From: Streptomyces sp.
GTDB taxonomy: Bacteria > Actinomycetota > Actinomycetes > Streptomycetales > Streptomycetaceae
Assembly (NCBI RefSeq): GCF_031181555.1
Contig: NZ_JAPSKQ010000030.1
Span: 1-36,033, forward strand
Length of the DNA stretch: 36,033 nucleotides
Reading direction: 5' to 3'
Below the pieces are notes generated by a model. That model saw only the letters and a list, made by a program, of their open reading frames with translations. It made no database searches and was not told where the DNA came from. The translations under genes were made by a program, and so were the position numbers. This document shows positions 7,976 to 15,745 of this stretch, piece after piece. Numbering within the stretch: position 1 is the stretch's first letter; every line of letters begins with the position of its first letter.

Positions 7976-9759
7976 TGTGCGGGCTCAGCGGTGAGATACG
8001 TCTCGACGGCGGACGTCCGGACATCGCTGCGGTGGAACGCATGACCGACCGGCTCGCCCCGCGCGGCCCCGACGGACGCGGCCTGTGGTCGCAGGGCCCC
8101 GTGGCCCTCGGACACCGCCGACTGAAGATCATCGACCTGTCCGACAGCGGCGCCCAGCCCATGGCCGACCCGCGCGGCCGGATCGCCGGTGTGTTCAACG
8201 GCTGCGTCTACAACTACCGCGAGCTGCGCGACGAACTGCACGCCCTCGGCCACCGCTTCTTCTCGGAGTCCGACACCGAGGTGGTGCTCAAGGCGTACCA
8301 GCAGTGGGGCACCGACTGCGTCGACCACTTCTACGGCATGTTCGCCTTCGTGCTCGTCGAGCAGGACACCGGGCGCGTCGTCCTCGCCCGCGACCGGCTC
8401 GGCATCAAGCCGCTCTACCTGTCCGCGACGACCGAACGGCTGAGGTTCGCCTCCTCCCTGCCCGCACTGCTCGCGGCCGGCGGCGTCGACACGTCGCTGG
8501 ACCCGGTGGCCCTGCACCAGTACCTCAGCTGGCACGCCACCGTCGCCGCGCCCCACACCGTCCTCAACGGCGTGCGCAAGCTGCCCCCGGCCACCGTGCG
8601 GGTCATCGAGCCCGACGGCACCCAGCACGATCACCGCTACTGGCAGCCCGCCTACACCCGCCGCCCCGAATACGCCGGGCTCGGCGCCGACGACTGGACG
8701 GACGCGGTCCTGGACGCCCTGCGCGCCGCCGTGCGCCGCCGCATGGTCGCCGACGTGCCCGTCGGCGTGCTGCTCTCCGGCGGCCTGGACTCCAGCCTCA
8801 TCGTGGCCCTGCTGGCCGACGAGGGCCAGCAGGATCTCGCCACCTTCAGCGTCGGCTTCGAGTCCGAGGGGGACGAGGAGGGCGACGAGTTCGCCTACTC
8901 CGACCTCGTGGCCCGGCACTTCGACACCCGCCACCACCAGCTCATGGTCCCCTCCGACCGGGTCGCCGGCGCCCTGGACGGAGCGGTCCGGGCCATGAGC
9001 GAACCCATGATGAGCCACGACGTGGTGGCCTTCCACCTGCTGTCCGAGCAGGTGGCCAAGGAGGTCAAGGTCGTCCAGAGCGGCCAGGGCGCCGACGAGG
9101 TGTTCGCCGGCTACCACTGGTACCCGGCGATGGCGGGCGTGCCGCGCCCGCGCGCCGCCGAGGCGTACATCGACACCTACTTCGACCGCTCGCACGCCGA
9201 CCTCGCCCGTGTGCTCCGCCCCGACCTGCTGCCCGACCGCGACACCTCCGCCGAGTTCGTGCGCGCCCACATGGCGGCCGACGGCGCCGAGACGGCACTC
9301 GACGCCGACCTGCGCCTCGACACGCACGTGATGATGGTCGACGACCCGGTCAAGCGCGTCGACAACATGACGATGGACTGGGGCCTGGAGGCCCGGGTGC
9401 CGTTCCTCGACCACGAACTGGTCGAACTGGCCGCCGCCTGCCCGCCGGAGCTGAAACTCGCCGACGGCGGCAAGGGCGTCCTGAAGGCCGCCGGCCGCAA
9501 GGTCCTCCCGCGCCAGGTCGTCGACCGGCCCAAGGGCTACTTCCCGGTCCCGGCGATCAAGCACATGGCCGGTCCCGTCCTCCAGCGGGTCCGCGAGGCC
9601 CTCAACGCCCCCGAGGCCAGGGCCCGCGGTGTCTTCCGGGAGGAGTACGTCACCGAACTGCTCACCGCACCCGACGCGCACCGCACCAGGCGAGGGGCGA
9701 ACGCACTGTGGCAGATTGCGTTGCTGGAGATATGGCTGCAGACGCACGGAATCCGCTGA
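7975..9759 (+). CDS. Asparagine-synthase-family amidotransferase, N-acetylglutaminylglutamine amide (NAGGN) type
   Basis: Class II glutamine amidotransferase of 594 residues that converts a carboxylate to an amide using glutamine and ATP. The nucleophile Cys2 is in MCGLSGEIRLDGG. The glutaminase domain (about 1-200) holds RGPDGRGLW, ALGHRRLKIIDLSD, FNGCVYNYRELR and ARDRLGIKPLYL. The synthetase domain has the PP-loop SGGLDSS at about 268-274 and GQGADEVFAGYHW. Overall wording matches the AsnO family that amidates N-acetylglutaminylglutamine, an osmoprotectant, more closely than AsnB proper. GGAGGG precedes the ATG; an upstream in-frame GTG at 7792 is rejected because Cys2 must become the N-terminal residue. 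The usual NAGGN partner, the GNAT/ATP-grasp synthetase, is not in this window. Confidence 0.9.
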   Translation: MCGLSGEIRLDGGRPDIAAVERMTDRLAPRGPDGRGLWSQGPVALGHRRLKIIDLSDSGAQPMADPRGRIAGVFNGCVYNYRELRDELHALGHRFFSESDTEVVLKAYQQWGTDCVDHFYGMFAFVLVEQDTGRVVLARDRLGIKPLYLSATTERLRFASSLPALLAAGGVDTSLDPVALHQYLSWHATVAAPHTVLNGVRKLPPATVRVIEPDGTQHDHRYWQPAYTRRPEYAGLGADDWTDAVLDALRAAVRRRMVADVPVGVLLSGGLDSSLIVALLADEGQQDLATFSVGFESEGDEEGDEFAYSDLVARHFDTRHHQLMVPSDRVAGALDGAVRAMSEPMMSHDVVAFHLLSEQVAKEVKVVQSGQGADEVFAGYHWYPAMAGVPRPRAAEAYIDTYFDRSHADLARVLRPDLLPDRDTSAEFVRAHMAADGAETALDADLRLDTHVMMVDDPVKRVDNMTMDWGLEARVPFLDHELVELAAACPPELKLADGGKGVLKAAGRKVLPRQVVDRPKGYFPVPAIKHMAGPVLQRVREALNAPEARARGVFREEYVTELLTAPDAHRTRRGANALWQIALLEIWLQTHGIR

Positions 9760-12005
9760 CGGGCGCGGGGCGGAGCACGGCGACCGCCGCACCCTTCGCC
9801 CGGAACGGCAGCACCTCGCGCGTCCCGCGGCCGGGGGCCGACGCCGGTGCCTCGGCCGCCCACCACGCACCGGAGGCCCTGCTCCTCGCGGACACCCACC
9901 ACGCACCGGAGGCCCTGCACCTCGCGGACACCTCGGCGTCGTACGGCGCACCGCTCGAGGCCGCCCACGGCTGCTGGTACCCCTCGGCGGACCCCGGCGG
10001 CCGGTACGTCGCCTTCGTCTGCGACCGGGCCGGGGTGCCGCAGCTGTGGGCCGGCCCCGTGGACGGCGAGGAGGTGCACCTGCTCGACGCCGACCCCCAT
10101 CCGGTCATCGAGGTGTCCTGGTCCCCGGACGGCCGCTGGATCGCCTACACCACGGCCCCGGGCGGCGGCGAGCTCACCCGCGTCCTGTGCGTACGCCCGG
10201 ACGGCACCGGACGGCATCTGCTGGCCGGCGGCGAGCCGGGCACGTCCGCGCTCCTGGGCTGCTGGCAGCACGACGGCTCGGCGGTGGCGGTGACGGTCAC
10301 CGACCCCGTCCCGCCGCGCCCCGCGCACGCCGGTCCGACGGGACCGGAGCCGCCGGACACGTCCGGCGCCGCCCACCGCGACGGCCGTGCCGTCCTGCTG
10401 GACGCCCCGGCGCCCGGGCACACCGCCGGACGGGGCCCCGCGGACGAGGTCGCGTCCGTCCAGGAGCCGGAACCGAGGACCCTCTCCGCGTACCTCGTCG
10501 ACCCCGAAGGGGTCGGCGCACCCGTGCTGCTCGCGAGCGAACGCGGCGCGTCCACCCTGCGCGTGTGCGACCTCAGCCGGGACGGCCGGCTCGCCCTCCT
10601 CTACCGGGGACCGCGAGGACGCCGGGAGGCCCTCGTCGTCCGCACCCGCGACCGGGCGGTGACCTGCGTGCTGCCGGTCGCCGACGGCGACCCCTGGATC
10701 GGCGGCTTCTCCCCGGACGCGGGCACGCTGTGGCTGCGCAGCGACGGCGGCCGGGAGCACGCCGCCCTCGTCGCCGCCCGCCTGGACCCGCGGGGACAGC
10801 TGCTCGACACCGCGGTGGTGGCACAACGACCGGACTGCGACCTCGAGTTGCTCGCCCTCGGGCGTGACGCGCGACGCGCGGTGCTGGCGTGGAACGTGCG
10901 CGGGGTGAGCGAGCTGGAACTGGTCGGCCTGACCGCGGCCGGATCACCCGGCCGCGGGCCGGACACCGTCGCGTTCCCCGGCGCCGCACCGCCCGGGCCC
11001 GCCCCCGCCTCGGCCGGCGCCGGGCGGACCGTCGCGCTGCCCCACGAGGTGGTCACGCGCATCGCGCCCACCGCCGACCCCGACGCCCCCGTCGTGGCGC
11101 TGTCCGGGTCCCGGCGGCTTCCCGGCGTGTGGTGGCTGCCCCACGGACTGCCGCTGCGCACGCCGTGGTCCTCGCGCGACGAGGAGGCGGTCCCGGCGGG
11201 CCGCACACCCGTCCGGCCGATGCCCATGAGCCCCGTGGCCCGTGACGGACTCGCCCTCGGCGGCTGGTACTACCGTGCGCCGGGCCGTTCACCGGGGGAA
11301 CCGGCGCCGTGCGTCCTGCACCTGCACGGCGGTCCGGAGGAACAGGAACGCCCGGTGCTCGAACCGCTCTACCTCGAACTGCTCGGCCGGGGGCTGGACG
11401 TCTTCGCGCCCGACGTCCGGGGCTCCGGCGGGCACGGCCGCTCCTTCGTCGACGCGGACCTGGGCGCGGGGCGCTTCGACGCGATCAACGACGTCGCGGA
11501 CTGCGCGGCGCACGCGGTCGTGCAGGGCCTGGCCGATCCCCGGCGGCTGGCCGTGATGGGCCGCTCCTACGGCGGCTACCTGGTGATGGCGTCCCTGGTG
11601 TGGCATCCGGACCTGTTCCGTACCGGTGTCGCGGTCTGCGGCATGTCGGACTTCGCCACCTTCTTCGCCGGGACCGAGCCCTGGATCGCCCAGTCCGCCG
11701 CCCACAAGTACGGGCATCCGGACCGCGATCGCGACCTGCTGCGCGCGCTGTCCCCGATGAGCCGCATCGAGGCGCTGCGCGCTCCGTTCCTGGCCGTCCA
11801 CGGCGAGCACGACACCAATGTGCCCCCGGGCGAGTCCGAGCAGTTCGTCCGGGCCGCCAGGGAACGCGGACTGGAGGCGGAACTCCTCCTGCTGCGCCAC
11901 GAGGGCCACGACTTCCGCCGCGCCGACAACCGCCGCCTGTTCCGCCGGACCGCGGCCGACTGGCTGGAGCGTCACCTGTCGGACCGGGGCCGTGAGGGGG
12001 TCTGA
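9732..12005 (+). CDS. S9-family prolyl oligopeptidase/acylaminoacyl-peptidase-like serine peptidase
   Basis: A 757-residue peptidase with no signal peptide, so probably cytosolic. A beta-propeller (about residues 70-480) contains WD-like repeats such as EVSWSPDGRWIAYTT, and a C-terminal alpha/beta hydrolase domain follows. The triad is visible: Ser612 in GRSYGGY, Asp694 in GEHDTNVP and His726 in RHEGHDF. HLHGGPEEQ provides the oxyanion region. The ATG at 9732, with GGAG just upstream, lies inside the amidotransferase gene, giving a 28-base overlap. Residues 44-67 are a 12-residue tandem duplication. NAGGN cassettes usually include a peptidase of another family, so this enzyme may fill that place, trimming or recycling the amidated product. 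That role is inferred. Confidence 0.87.
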   Translation: MAADARNPLTGAGRSTATAAPFARNGSTSRVPRPGADAGASAAHHAPEALLLADTHHAPEALHLADTSASYGAPLEAAHGCWYPSADPGGRYVAFVCDRAGVPQLWAGPVDGEEVHLLDADPHPVIEVSWSPDGRWIAYTTAPGGGELTRVLCVRPDGTGRHLLAGGEPGTSALLGCWQHDGSAVAVTVTDPVPPRPAHAGPTGPEPPDTSGAAHRDGRAVLLDAPAPGHTAGRGPADEVASVQEPEPRTLSAYLVDPEGVGAPVLLASERGASTLRVCDLSRDGRLALLYRGPRGRREALVVRTRDRAVTCVLPVADGDPWIGGFSPDAGTLWLRSDGGREHAALVAARLDPRGQLLDTAVVAQRPDCDLELLALGRDARRAVLAWNVRGVSELELVGLTAAGSPGRGPDTVAFPGAAPPGPAPASAGAGRTVALPHEVVTRIAPTADPDAPVVALSGSRRLPGVWWLPHGLPLRTPWSSRDEEAVPAGRTPVRPMPMSPVARDGLALGGWYYRAPGRSPGEPAPCVLHLHGGPEEQERPVLEPLYLELLGRGLDVFAPDVRGSGGHGRSFVDADLGAGRFDAINDVADCAAHAVVQGLADPRRLAVMGRSYGGYLVMASLVWHPDLFRTGVAVCGMSDFATFFAGTEPWIAQSAAHKYGHPDRDRDLLRALSPMSRIEALRAPFLAVHGEHDTNVPPGESEQFVRAARERGLEAELLLLRHEGHDFRRADNRRLFRRTAADWLERHLSDRGREGV
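9861..9932 (+). repeat. Tandem duplication of 36 bases inside the S9 peptidase gene
   Basis: Two adjacent 36-base units, 9861-9896 and 9897-9932, are identical except for one base (CTGCTCCTC versus CTGCACCTC). They encode HHAPEALLLADT followed by HHAPEALHLADT in the N-terminal region before the propeller. The near identity indicates a recent slip or unequal exchange, and copy number may vary between strains. Confidence 0.9.
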
Positions 12006-12112
12006 CGGGCGGGCGGCCGCCGGGGCCGGCGGTCAGGCGCGCACAGGTCACGGAGCCGGGCCGGCCGCCGGACGTGCCCGGGGTTCCCGTCCGGACCTGC
12101 CGAGCCGGGCGA

Positions 12113-12132
12113 TGTCACAGGTACCTGTCACA
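12113..12132. promoter_or_regulatory. Palindrome with repeated TGTCACA upstream of the RsbW-like gene
   Basis: ACAGGTACCTGT at 12117-12128 is a perfect 12-base palindrome. It is flanked by two direct copies of TGTCACA (12113-12119 and 12126-12132), 13 bases apart. It lies about 70 bases before the start of the ATP-binding protein, a reasonable place for a regulator or an alternative sigma factor to act. The binding protein is unknown. Confidence 0.4.
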
Positions 12133-12201
12133 CTTCAGGGGCGTACGGGGGAGCGGTGCGGGTAGTCGCGCGGGTGTGATCGGTGAGTGAAGGCGGACCG
12201 G

Positions 12202-12660
12202 ATGGAACCAGTTCCTGTCGACGAGAGGGGCGCGGCGCCAGACGCGCCGCGGCTGCGGGCCTCCTACGCTCTGGACGGCGACGGCGCGTGGATAGCGCGG
12301 GCCCGCCACCTCGCCGCGGCGTTCCTGACGCGGGTGCGGACGGAGGACGGCCTGCCGGTGTCGGCCCGCGCGGTGGAGATCACCCAGCTCGTGGTCAGCG
12401 AGCTGGTCACCAACGCCCGCAAGTACGCACCCGGTCCCGTCCGGCTGGACCTGTGCGTCCTCGGTGACGCCCTGGAGGTGACCGTCCGGGACGGCAATCC
12501 CGTGCTGCCGGTGCCCCGGGCCGCGGATCCGGGCCGTGTCGGCCAGCACGGGCTGGAGATCGTGATGGCCGTCGCCGAGGGGCTGGACGTGCAGCAGGAG
12601 CCGGCCGGCAAACGCGTCACGGCCCGCATCTCCCTCCTCGACACCCCGGCGGCCGGCTAG
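12202..12660 (+). CDS. RsbW-like ATP-binding regulatory protein (HATPase_c_2, anti-sigma kinase type)
   Basis: Soluble GHKL ATPase of 152 residues, the single-domain type that acts as an anti-sigma factor or serine kinase on STAS proteins. The N-box reads QLVVSELVTNARKYA, the ATP-lid region VTVRDGNPVLPVP, and the glycine motif GQHGLEIVMAVAEG. ATG at 12202 is preferred because AAGG lies eight bases upstream; a GTG at 12187 is possible. Streptomyces have dozens of these proteins, many of unknown partner. The RsbP/RsbV-like pair 6 kb upstream on the same strand makes it a candidate member of the same switch, but the intervening metabolic genes and a separate promoter region leave this open. Confidence 0.87.
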   Translation: MEPVPVDERGAAPDAPRLRASYALDGDGAWIARARHLAAAFLTRVRTEDGLPVSARAVEITQLVVSELVTNARKYAPGPVRLDLCVLGDALEVTVRDGNPVLPVPRAADPGRVGQHGLEIVMAVAEGLDVQQEPAGKRVTARISLLDTPAAG

Positions 12661-12796
12661 CGGCAGGCACGGGGACCCGCTCCGGGCCGGACCGGGGTGG
12701 GCGCGGCGGCCGCCCTCCGCGGTCAGCACGACGATGAAGTCCGCCCCGGACGCTTTTCCGGCACCGCCGTTTCGCCGCTCGGGTCGGTGACGTGGC

Positions 12797-13780
12797 TCAG
12801 GCGTACCGGTCGAGGAGGGCCTGGAGGTATTCCTCCAGCCTCCGGGTCAGGACTCCGGCGGTCAGGTCGGTGCGGCCCAGCTCCCGCCACGCCACGGCGA
12901 CCTTCTCCGCGTCGGGCGCGAAGGCCAGGGCGTCCAGCAGCCGCCAGTAGAGATGGGCGCCGGGGTCCTCGGCCAGGGTCCCGCCCGCGGCGGCGTACCG
13001 GTCGGCGAAACGCATCCCCGCGGGAACACCGTGCAGCAGGGCCAGGGTCGTCGAGCAGTGGGCGACGTCCAGGTCGGCCGGTCCCCAGGAGGTCTCCACC
13101 CAGTCGACGACGCCGCTGATCCCGAGGCCGGGGCCGTCGCCCGAGAAGAGGACGTTGCCGGGGTGGTAGTCCCGGTGCAGGAAGCAGGCGCGGTGGTCCG
13201 GCGGCTCGCGGCGGATGACGTCGACGGCCCGTCGCCACAGCTCCGGCCGCCGGGCGTCCCCGGGCGGGACGACCCGCTCGGGAGAGGTCCACGCCTGGTA
13301 GGGGCGGGGCCGTGTCTCCGCGGTCACCGGCACCCGGTGGACGCGCAGCAGCTGACGCGCCAGCAGGACGGCACGGTCGTCGGCGCCCTCGTCGTCCAGC
13401 CGTACGGTTCCGGGCAGCAGGGACATGAGCAGGGAGGGGTGGTCGCAGTACCGCGCGGTCGCGTCCACCGCCACGAGCGTGGCCGCGGGCACGTCCGTGT
13501 CGCCGAGCAGCGCCAGGACGGCCGCCTCGCGGCTGAGCAGGCCCTCCGCGTGCCGGACGAAGAAGGGCTTGACGAAGGACCGCAGGACCAGGGAGCGCGG
13601 GCCCTCGGGCCCCCGGACGTCCAGACGGCGCATCTCCGACGTCCAGCCGCCGCGCAACCGCACCGCGCGCTCGATGCGTTCGCCCTCGGAGAGCCCCTTC
13701 TCCACCCAGGCACGCGTGGCGTCCCAGCCCTGGCCGTCGAGGCCGGTGCCGACCCCCTCCGGCTCCTCGCCCGTCGTCAT
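12797..13780 (-). CDS. Aminoglycoside phosphotransferase (APH)-family kinase-like protein
   Basis: A 327-residue member of the protein-kinase-like phosphotransferase fold, which phosphorylates small hydroxyl compounds such as antibiotics or metabolites. The catalytic loop reads CFLHRDYHPGNVLF (Brenner-type HxD...N), and the metal-binding segment is VVDWVETSWGPADLDVAH. The ATG at 13778-13780 has no ribosome site before it, but TAGCCT (13788-13793 read on the minus strand) ends seven bases upstream, so a leaderless message is likely. The coding ends toward the RsbW-like gene (convergent). The natural substrate is unknown; resistance cannot be claimed from the fold alone. Confidence 0.85.
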   Translation of the reverse strand: MTTGEEPEGVGTGLDGQGWDATRAWVEKGLSEGERIERAVRLRGGWTSEMRRLDVRGPEGPRSLVLRSFVKPFFVRHAEGLLSREAAVLALLGDTDVPAATLVAVDATARYCDHPSLLMSLLPGTVRLDDEGADDRAVLLARQLLRVHRVPVTAETRPRPYQAWTSPERVVPPGDARRPELWRRAVDVIRREPPDHRACFLHRDYHPGNVLFSGDGPGLGISGVVDWVETSWGPADLDVAHCSTTLALLHGVPAGMRFADRYAAAGGTLAEDPGAHLYWRLLDALAFAPDAEKVAVAWRELGRTDLTAGVLTRRLEEYLQALLDRYA

Positions 13781-13825
13781 GCGGGGGAGGCTACCGCCCT
13801 GCCCGCCGGGCACGGAGGGCGGGCC

Positions 13826-13851
13826 GGAACAATCGCTCGCGCGACGGAGTT
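13826..13851 (+). promoter_or_regulatory. SigR-type promoter for msrA
   Basis: GGAAC (13826-13830), 18 bases, then GTT (13849-13851), which fits the Streptomyces SigR consensus GGAAT-N18-GTT with one mismatch. SigR responds to thiol oxidation through RsrA, and msrA is a known member of its regulon in Streptomyces. The predicted start would be about 95 bases before the msrA ATG. Confidence 0.7.
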
Positions 13852-13952
13852 GTCGTTGCTGAACAGGGTCAGCGGTGATCGACGACGGTCGACAGCGCGT
13901 CCGGCGCGAGCCGGGTGAACCAGCCGGAGACGTGGGAGAAGGGCGAGACGAG

Positions 13953-14465
13953 ATGACGAGGACCGAGGAGAGGGCGCTGCTCGCGGGCGGCTGCTTCTGG
14001 GGCATGCAGGAGCTGATCCGCACGTTCCCGGGCGTGCTGACCACGCGGGTGGGATACAGCGGCGGCGACGTGCCCAACGCCACCTACCGCAACCACGGCA
14101 CCCACGCCGAGTCGATCGAGATCACGTACGACCCCGCGGTCACCGACTACCGCACGATCCTGGAGTACTTCTTCCAGATCCACGACCCGACCACGAAGAA
14201 CCGCCAGGGCAACGACATCGGCCTGAGCTACCGCTCCGCCATCTTCTACCTCGACGACGAGCAGAAGCGCGTCGCCGAGGAGACGATCGCCGACGTCAAC
14301 GCCTCGGGACTGTGGCCGGGGCCCGTGGTGACCGAGGTGGTCCCGGCCGGCCCGTTCTGGGAGGCCGAGCCGGAGCACCAGGACTACCTGCAGCGCTACC
14401 CGGACGGCTACACCTGCCACTTCGTGCGCCCCGGCTGGCGCCTGCCGAAGCGCGCGGAGTCCTGA
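13953..14465 (+). CDS. msrA: Peptide-methionine (S)-S-oxide reductase MsrA
   Basis: Repairs methionine-S-sulfoxide in proteins with thioredoxin as reductant. The 170-residue protein has the catalytic signature GGCFWGMQE with the nucleophile Cys14. Further family blocks are [24 protein letters not shown], here noted as [16 protein letters not shown] and [11 protein letters not shown], and [10 protein letters not shown] second Cys in YTCHFV near the C-terminus could resolve the disulfide. AAGGG about ten bases before the ATG supports this start; an in-frame GTG at 13875 would add 26 unrelated residues. The SigR-type promoter upstream fits oxidative-stress induction, and a strong stem follows the stop codon. 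Confidence 0.96.
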   Translation: MTRTEERALLAGGCFWGMQELIRTFPGVLTTRVGYSGGDVPNATYRNHGTHAESIEITYDPAVTDYRTILEYFFQIHDPTTKNRQGNDIGLSYRSAIFYLDDEQKRVAEETIADVNASGLWPGPVVTEVVPAGPFWEAEPEHQDYLQRYPDGYTCHFVRPGWRLPKRAES

Positions 14466-14489
14466 GCCGGGGCCCGCTGCGCGGAAGAA

Positions 14490-14515
14490 GGGGCGCGCCC
14501 GCTCGGGCGCGCCCC
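14490..14515. terminator. Bidirectional hairpin terminator between msrA and the AhpD-like gene
   Basis: GGGGCGCGCCCG (14490-14501) and CGGGCGCGCCCC (14504-14515) pair perfectly. The stem stands between two convergent genes, 25 bases after the msrA stop, with no long U-run, as is common in Streptomyces. Confidence 0.8.
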
Positions 14516-14545
14516 CGCTTCGTGTCCGGGCCGGGCGGACGTCGC

Positions 14546-15019
14546 TCAGCCGAACTGGCCGGGCCGGTAGTCGCCGGCGGGCTGCTGGTTGATGACGTTG
14601 ATGCGGTTGTAGGCGTTGATGACGGCGATGAGGGACATCAGCGCGACCAGCTGGTCCTCGTCGTAGTGCTTGGCGGCGTTCGCCCAGGCCTCGTCGGTGA
14701 CCCCGCCGGCCGCGTCGGCGATCCGGGTGCCCTGCTCGGCCAGCTCCAGCGCGGCCCGCTCGGCCTCGGTGAAGACCGTCGCCTCCCGCCAGGCGGCGAC
14801 CAGGTTCAGCCGCACCGAGGTCTCCCCGGCCGCCGCCGCGTCCTTGGTGTGCATGTCGGTGCAGAAGCCGCAGCCGTTGATCTGGCTGGCCCGGATCTTC
14901 ACCAGTTCCTGGGTCGCGGCCGGCAGCCCCGACTCCGACAGCACCTTGCCCGCCGAGTTGATGTGCTTCAACACCTTGGCCGCGAGGGCGTTGCCGAAGA
15001 GGTCGAGACGCGCTTCCAT
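14546..15019 (-). CDS. Carboxymuconolactone decarboxylase/AhpD-like peroxidase-family protein
   Basis: A 157-residue alpha-helical protein of the AhpD-like group, likely a thiol-dependent peroxidase or reductase. The redox motif is NGCGFCTDMH, with Cys50-x2-Cys53 and His57 in the AhpD arrangement, preceded by LVKIRASQ. AGGAG lies six bases before the ATG. It is convergent with msrA, another thiol-linked repair gene. No alkyl hydroperoxide reductase gene (ahpC) is beside it, so the physiological partner is unknown. Family membership is firm; peroxidase activity is inferred from the motif. Confidence 0.9.
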   Translation of the reverse strand: MEARLDLFGNALAAKVLKHINSAGKVLSESGLPAATQELVKIRASQINGCGFCTDMHTKDAAAAGETSVRLNLVAAWREATVFTEAERAALELAEQGTRIADAAGGVTDEAWANAAKHYDEDQLVALMSLIAVINAYNRINVINQQPAGDYRPGQFG

Positions 15020-15295
15020 GACGATCTCCTTGATCGGGGTTGCGGTTACGCACTACTGACGTGACGACTCCTCCGGATGTGACAGGCACGTGAGTGTGAC
15101 GTACGTCTCTCCGGTGGGCGGCGTCGCCGTACGCCTCGTCCGCGGGGTGCGGAACGGGCGATAACCTGGCCGCACGCCGGCCCGGCCGGACCGACCGGGC
15201 CCCGGCCCCTGTCCCGTCCCGACGGCCCGGTGAGGGCGGGGGACGTCCGGGAACAAGGAGGGGGACGAGGAGCGTGGACGGGGTGCGGAGCGTCG

Positions 15296-15520
15296 GTGAG
15301 TGAGCGTCGGGAACGCGACTGGACGGACATGACGCCGGCGGATTTCGACCGGGACGCCCCCCTGTGCCTGAACGTGGGAACCGGACCCGTCGTGGTGCCG
15401 GCCGAGCCCGACGAGTACGGCACGGAGCCCCTCTTCGGAGAGGAGGCCCCCGACCGGCGCCCCGCTCCGCGTCGCCCCGCGCGCCGGACGGCCCCCGCCG
15501 AGCAGGAGCAGCTGTTCTGA
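15296..15520 (+). CDS. Small conserved-looking acidic/Arg-rich protein ending in QEQLF
   Basis: Frame of 74 codons starting at GTG with GGAG five bases upstream. The N-terminal half is acidic (ERDWTDMTPADFDRDAPL), the C-terminal half is Pro/Arg-rich, and the last residues are AEQEQLF. It contains EPLFGEE at about residues 46-52, echoed as EPLFGLDE at the start of the radical SAM protein downstream. QxxLF endings resemble the beta-sliding-clamp binding pentapeptide of DNA repair proteins. No catalytic domain is visible. Good ribosome site and codon bias make it likely real; its function is unknown. Confidence 0.6.
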   Translation: MSERRERDWTDMTPADFDRDAPLCLNVGTGPVVVPAEPDEYGTEPLFGEEAPDRRPAPRRPARRTAPAEQEQLF

Positions 15521-15745
15521 ACCCGGTACGTGACGACGTGGCACCGGGGCGATCGCCCGGCCTCGAGTCCGCCTGAGTTCCTGCCCCGGTCCCGTCGAAG
15601 CCGGTCGCGTACGGCCGAACGGGCCGGCCGCGGACCATCGCCCACCGCCGTACAGTGGGGAGGACGGCCGTGCCCCGGCGGGTTCCGCTGAACCCGGCCG
15701 ACGGGTGCTCCGCACCGCCTCCCCGCCCGAGAAGCCGACGAGTAC

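Noticed and set aside
7975..9759. Amidotransferase as a lasso-peptide cyclase with the small ORF as precursor
   Set aside because: The glutaminase domain with Cys2 is intact, motifs follow the NAGGN family, and no lasso protease or recognition-element gene is near.
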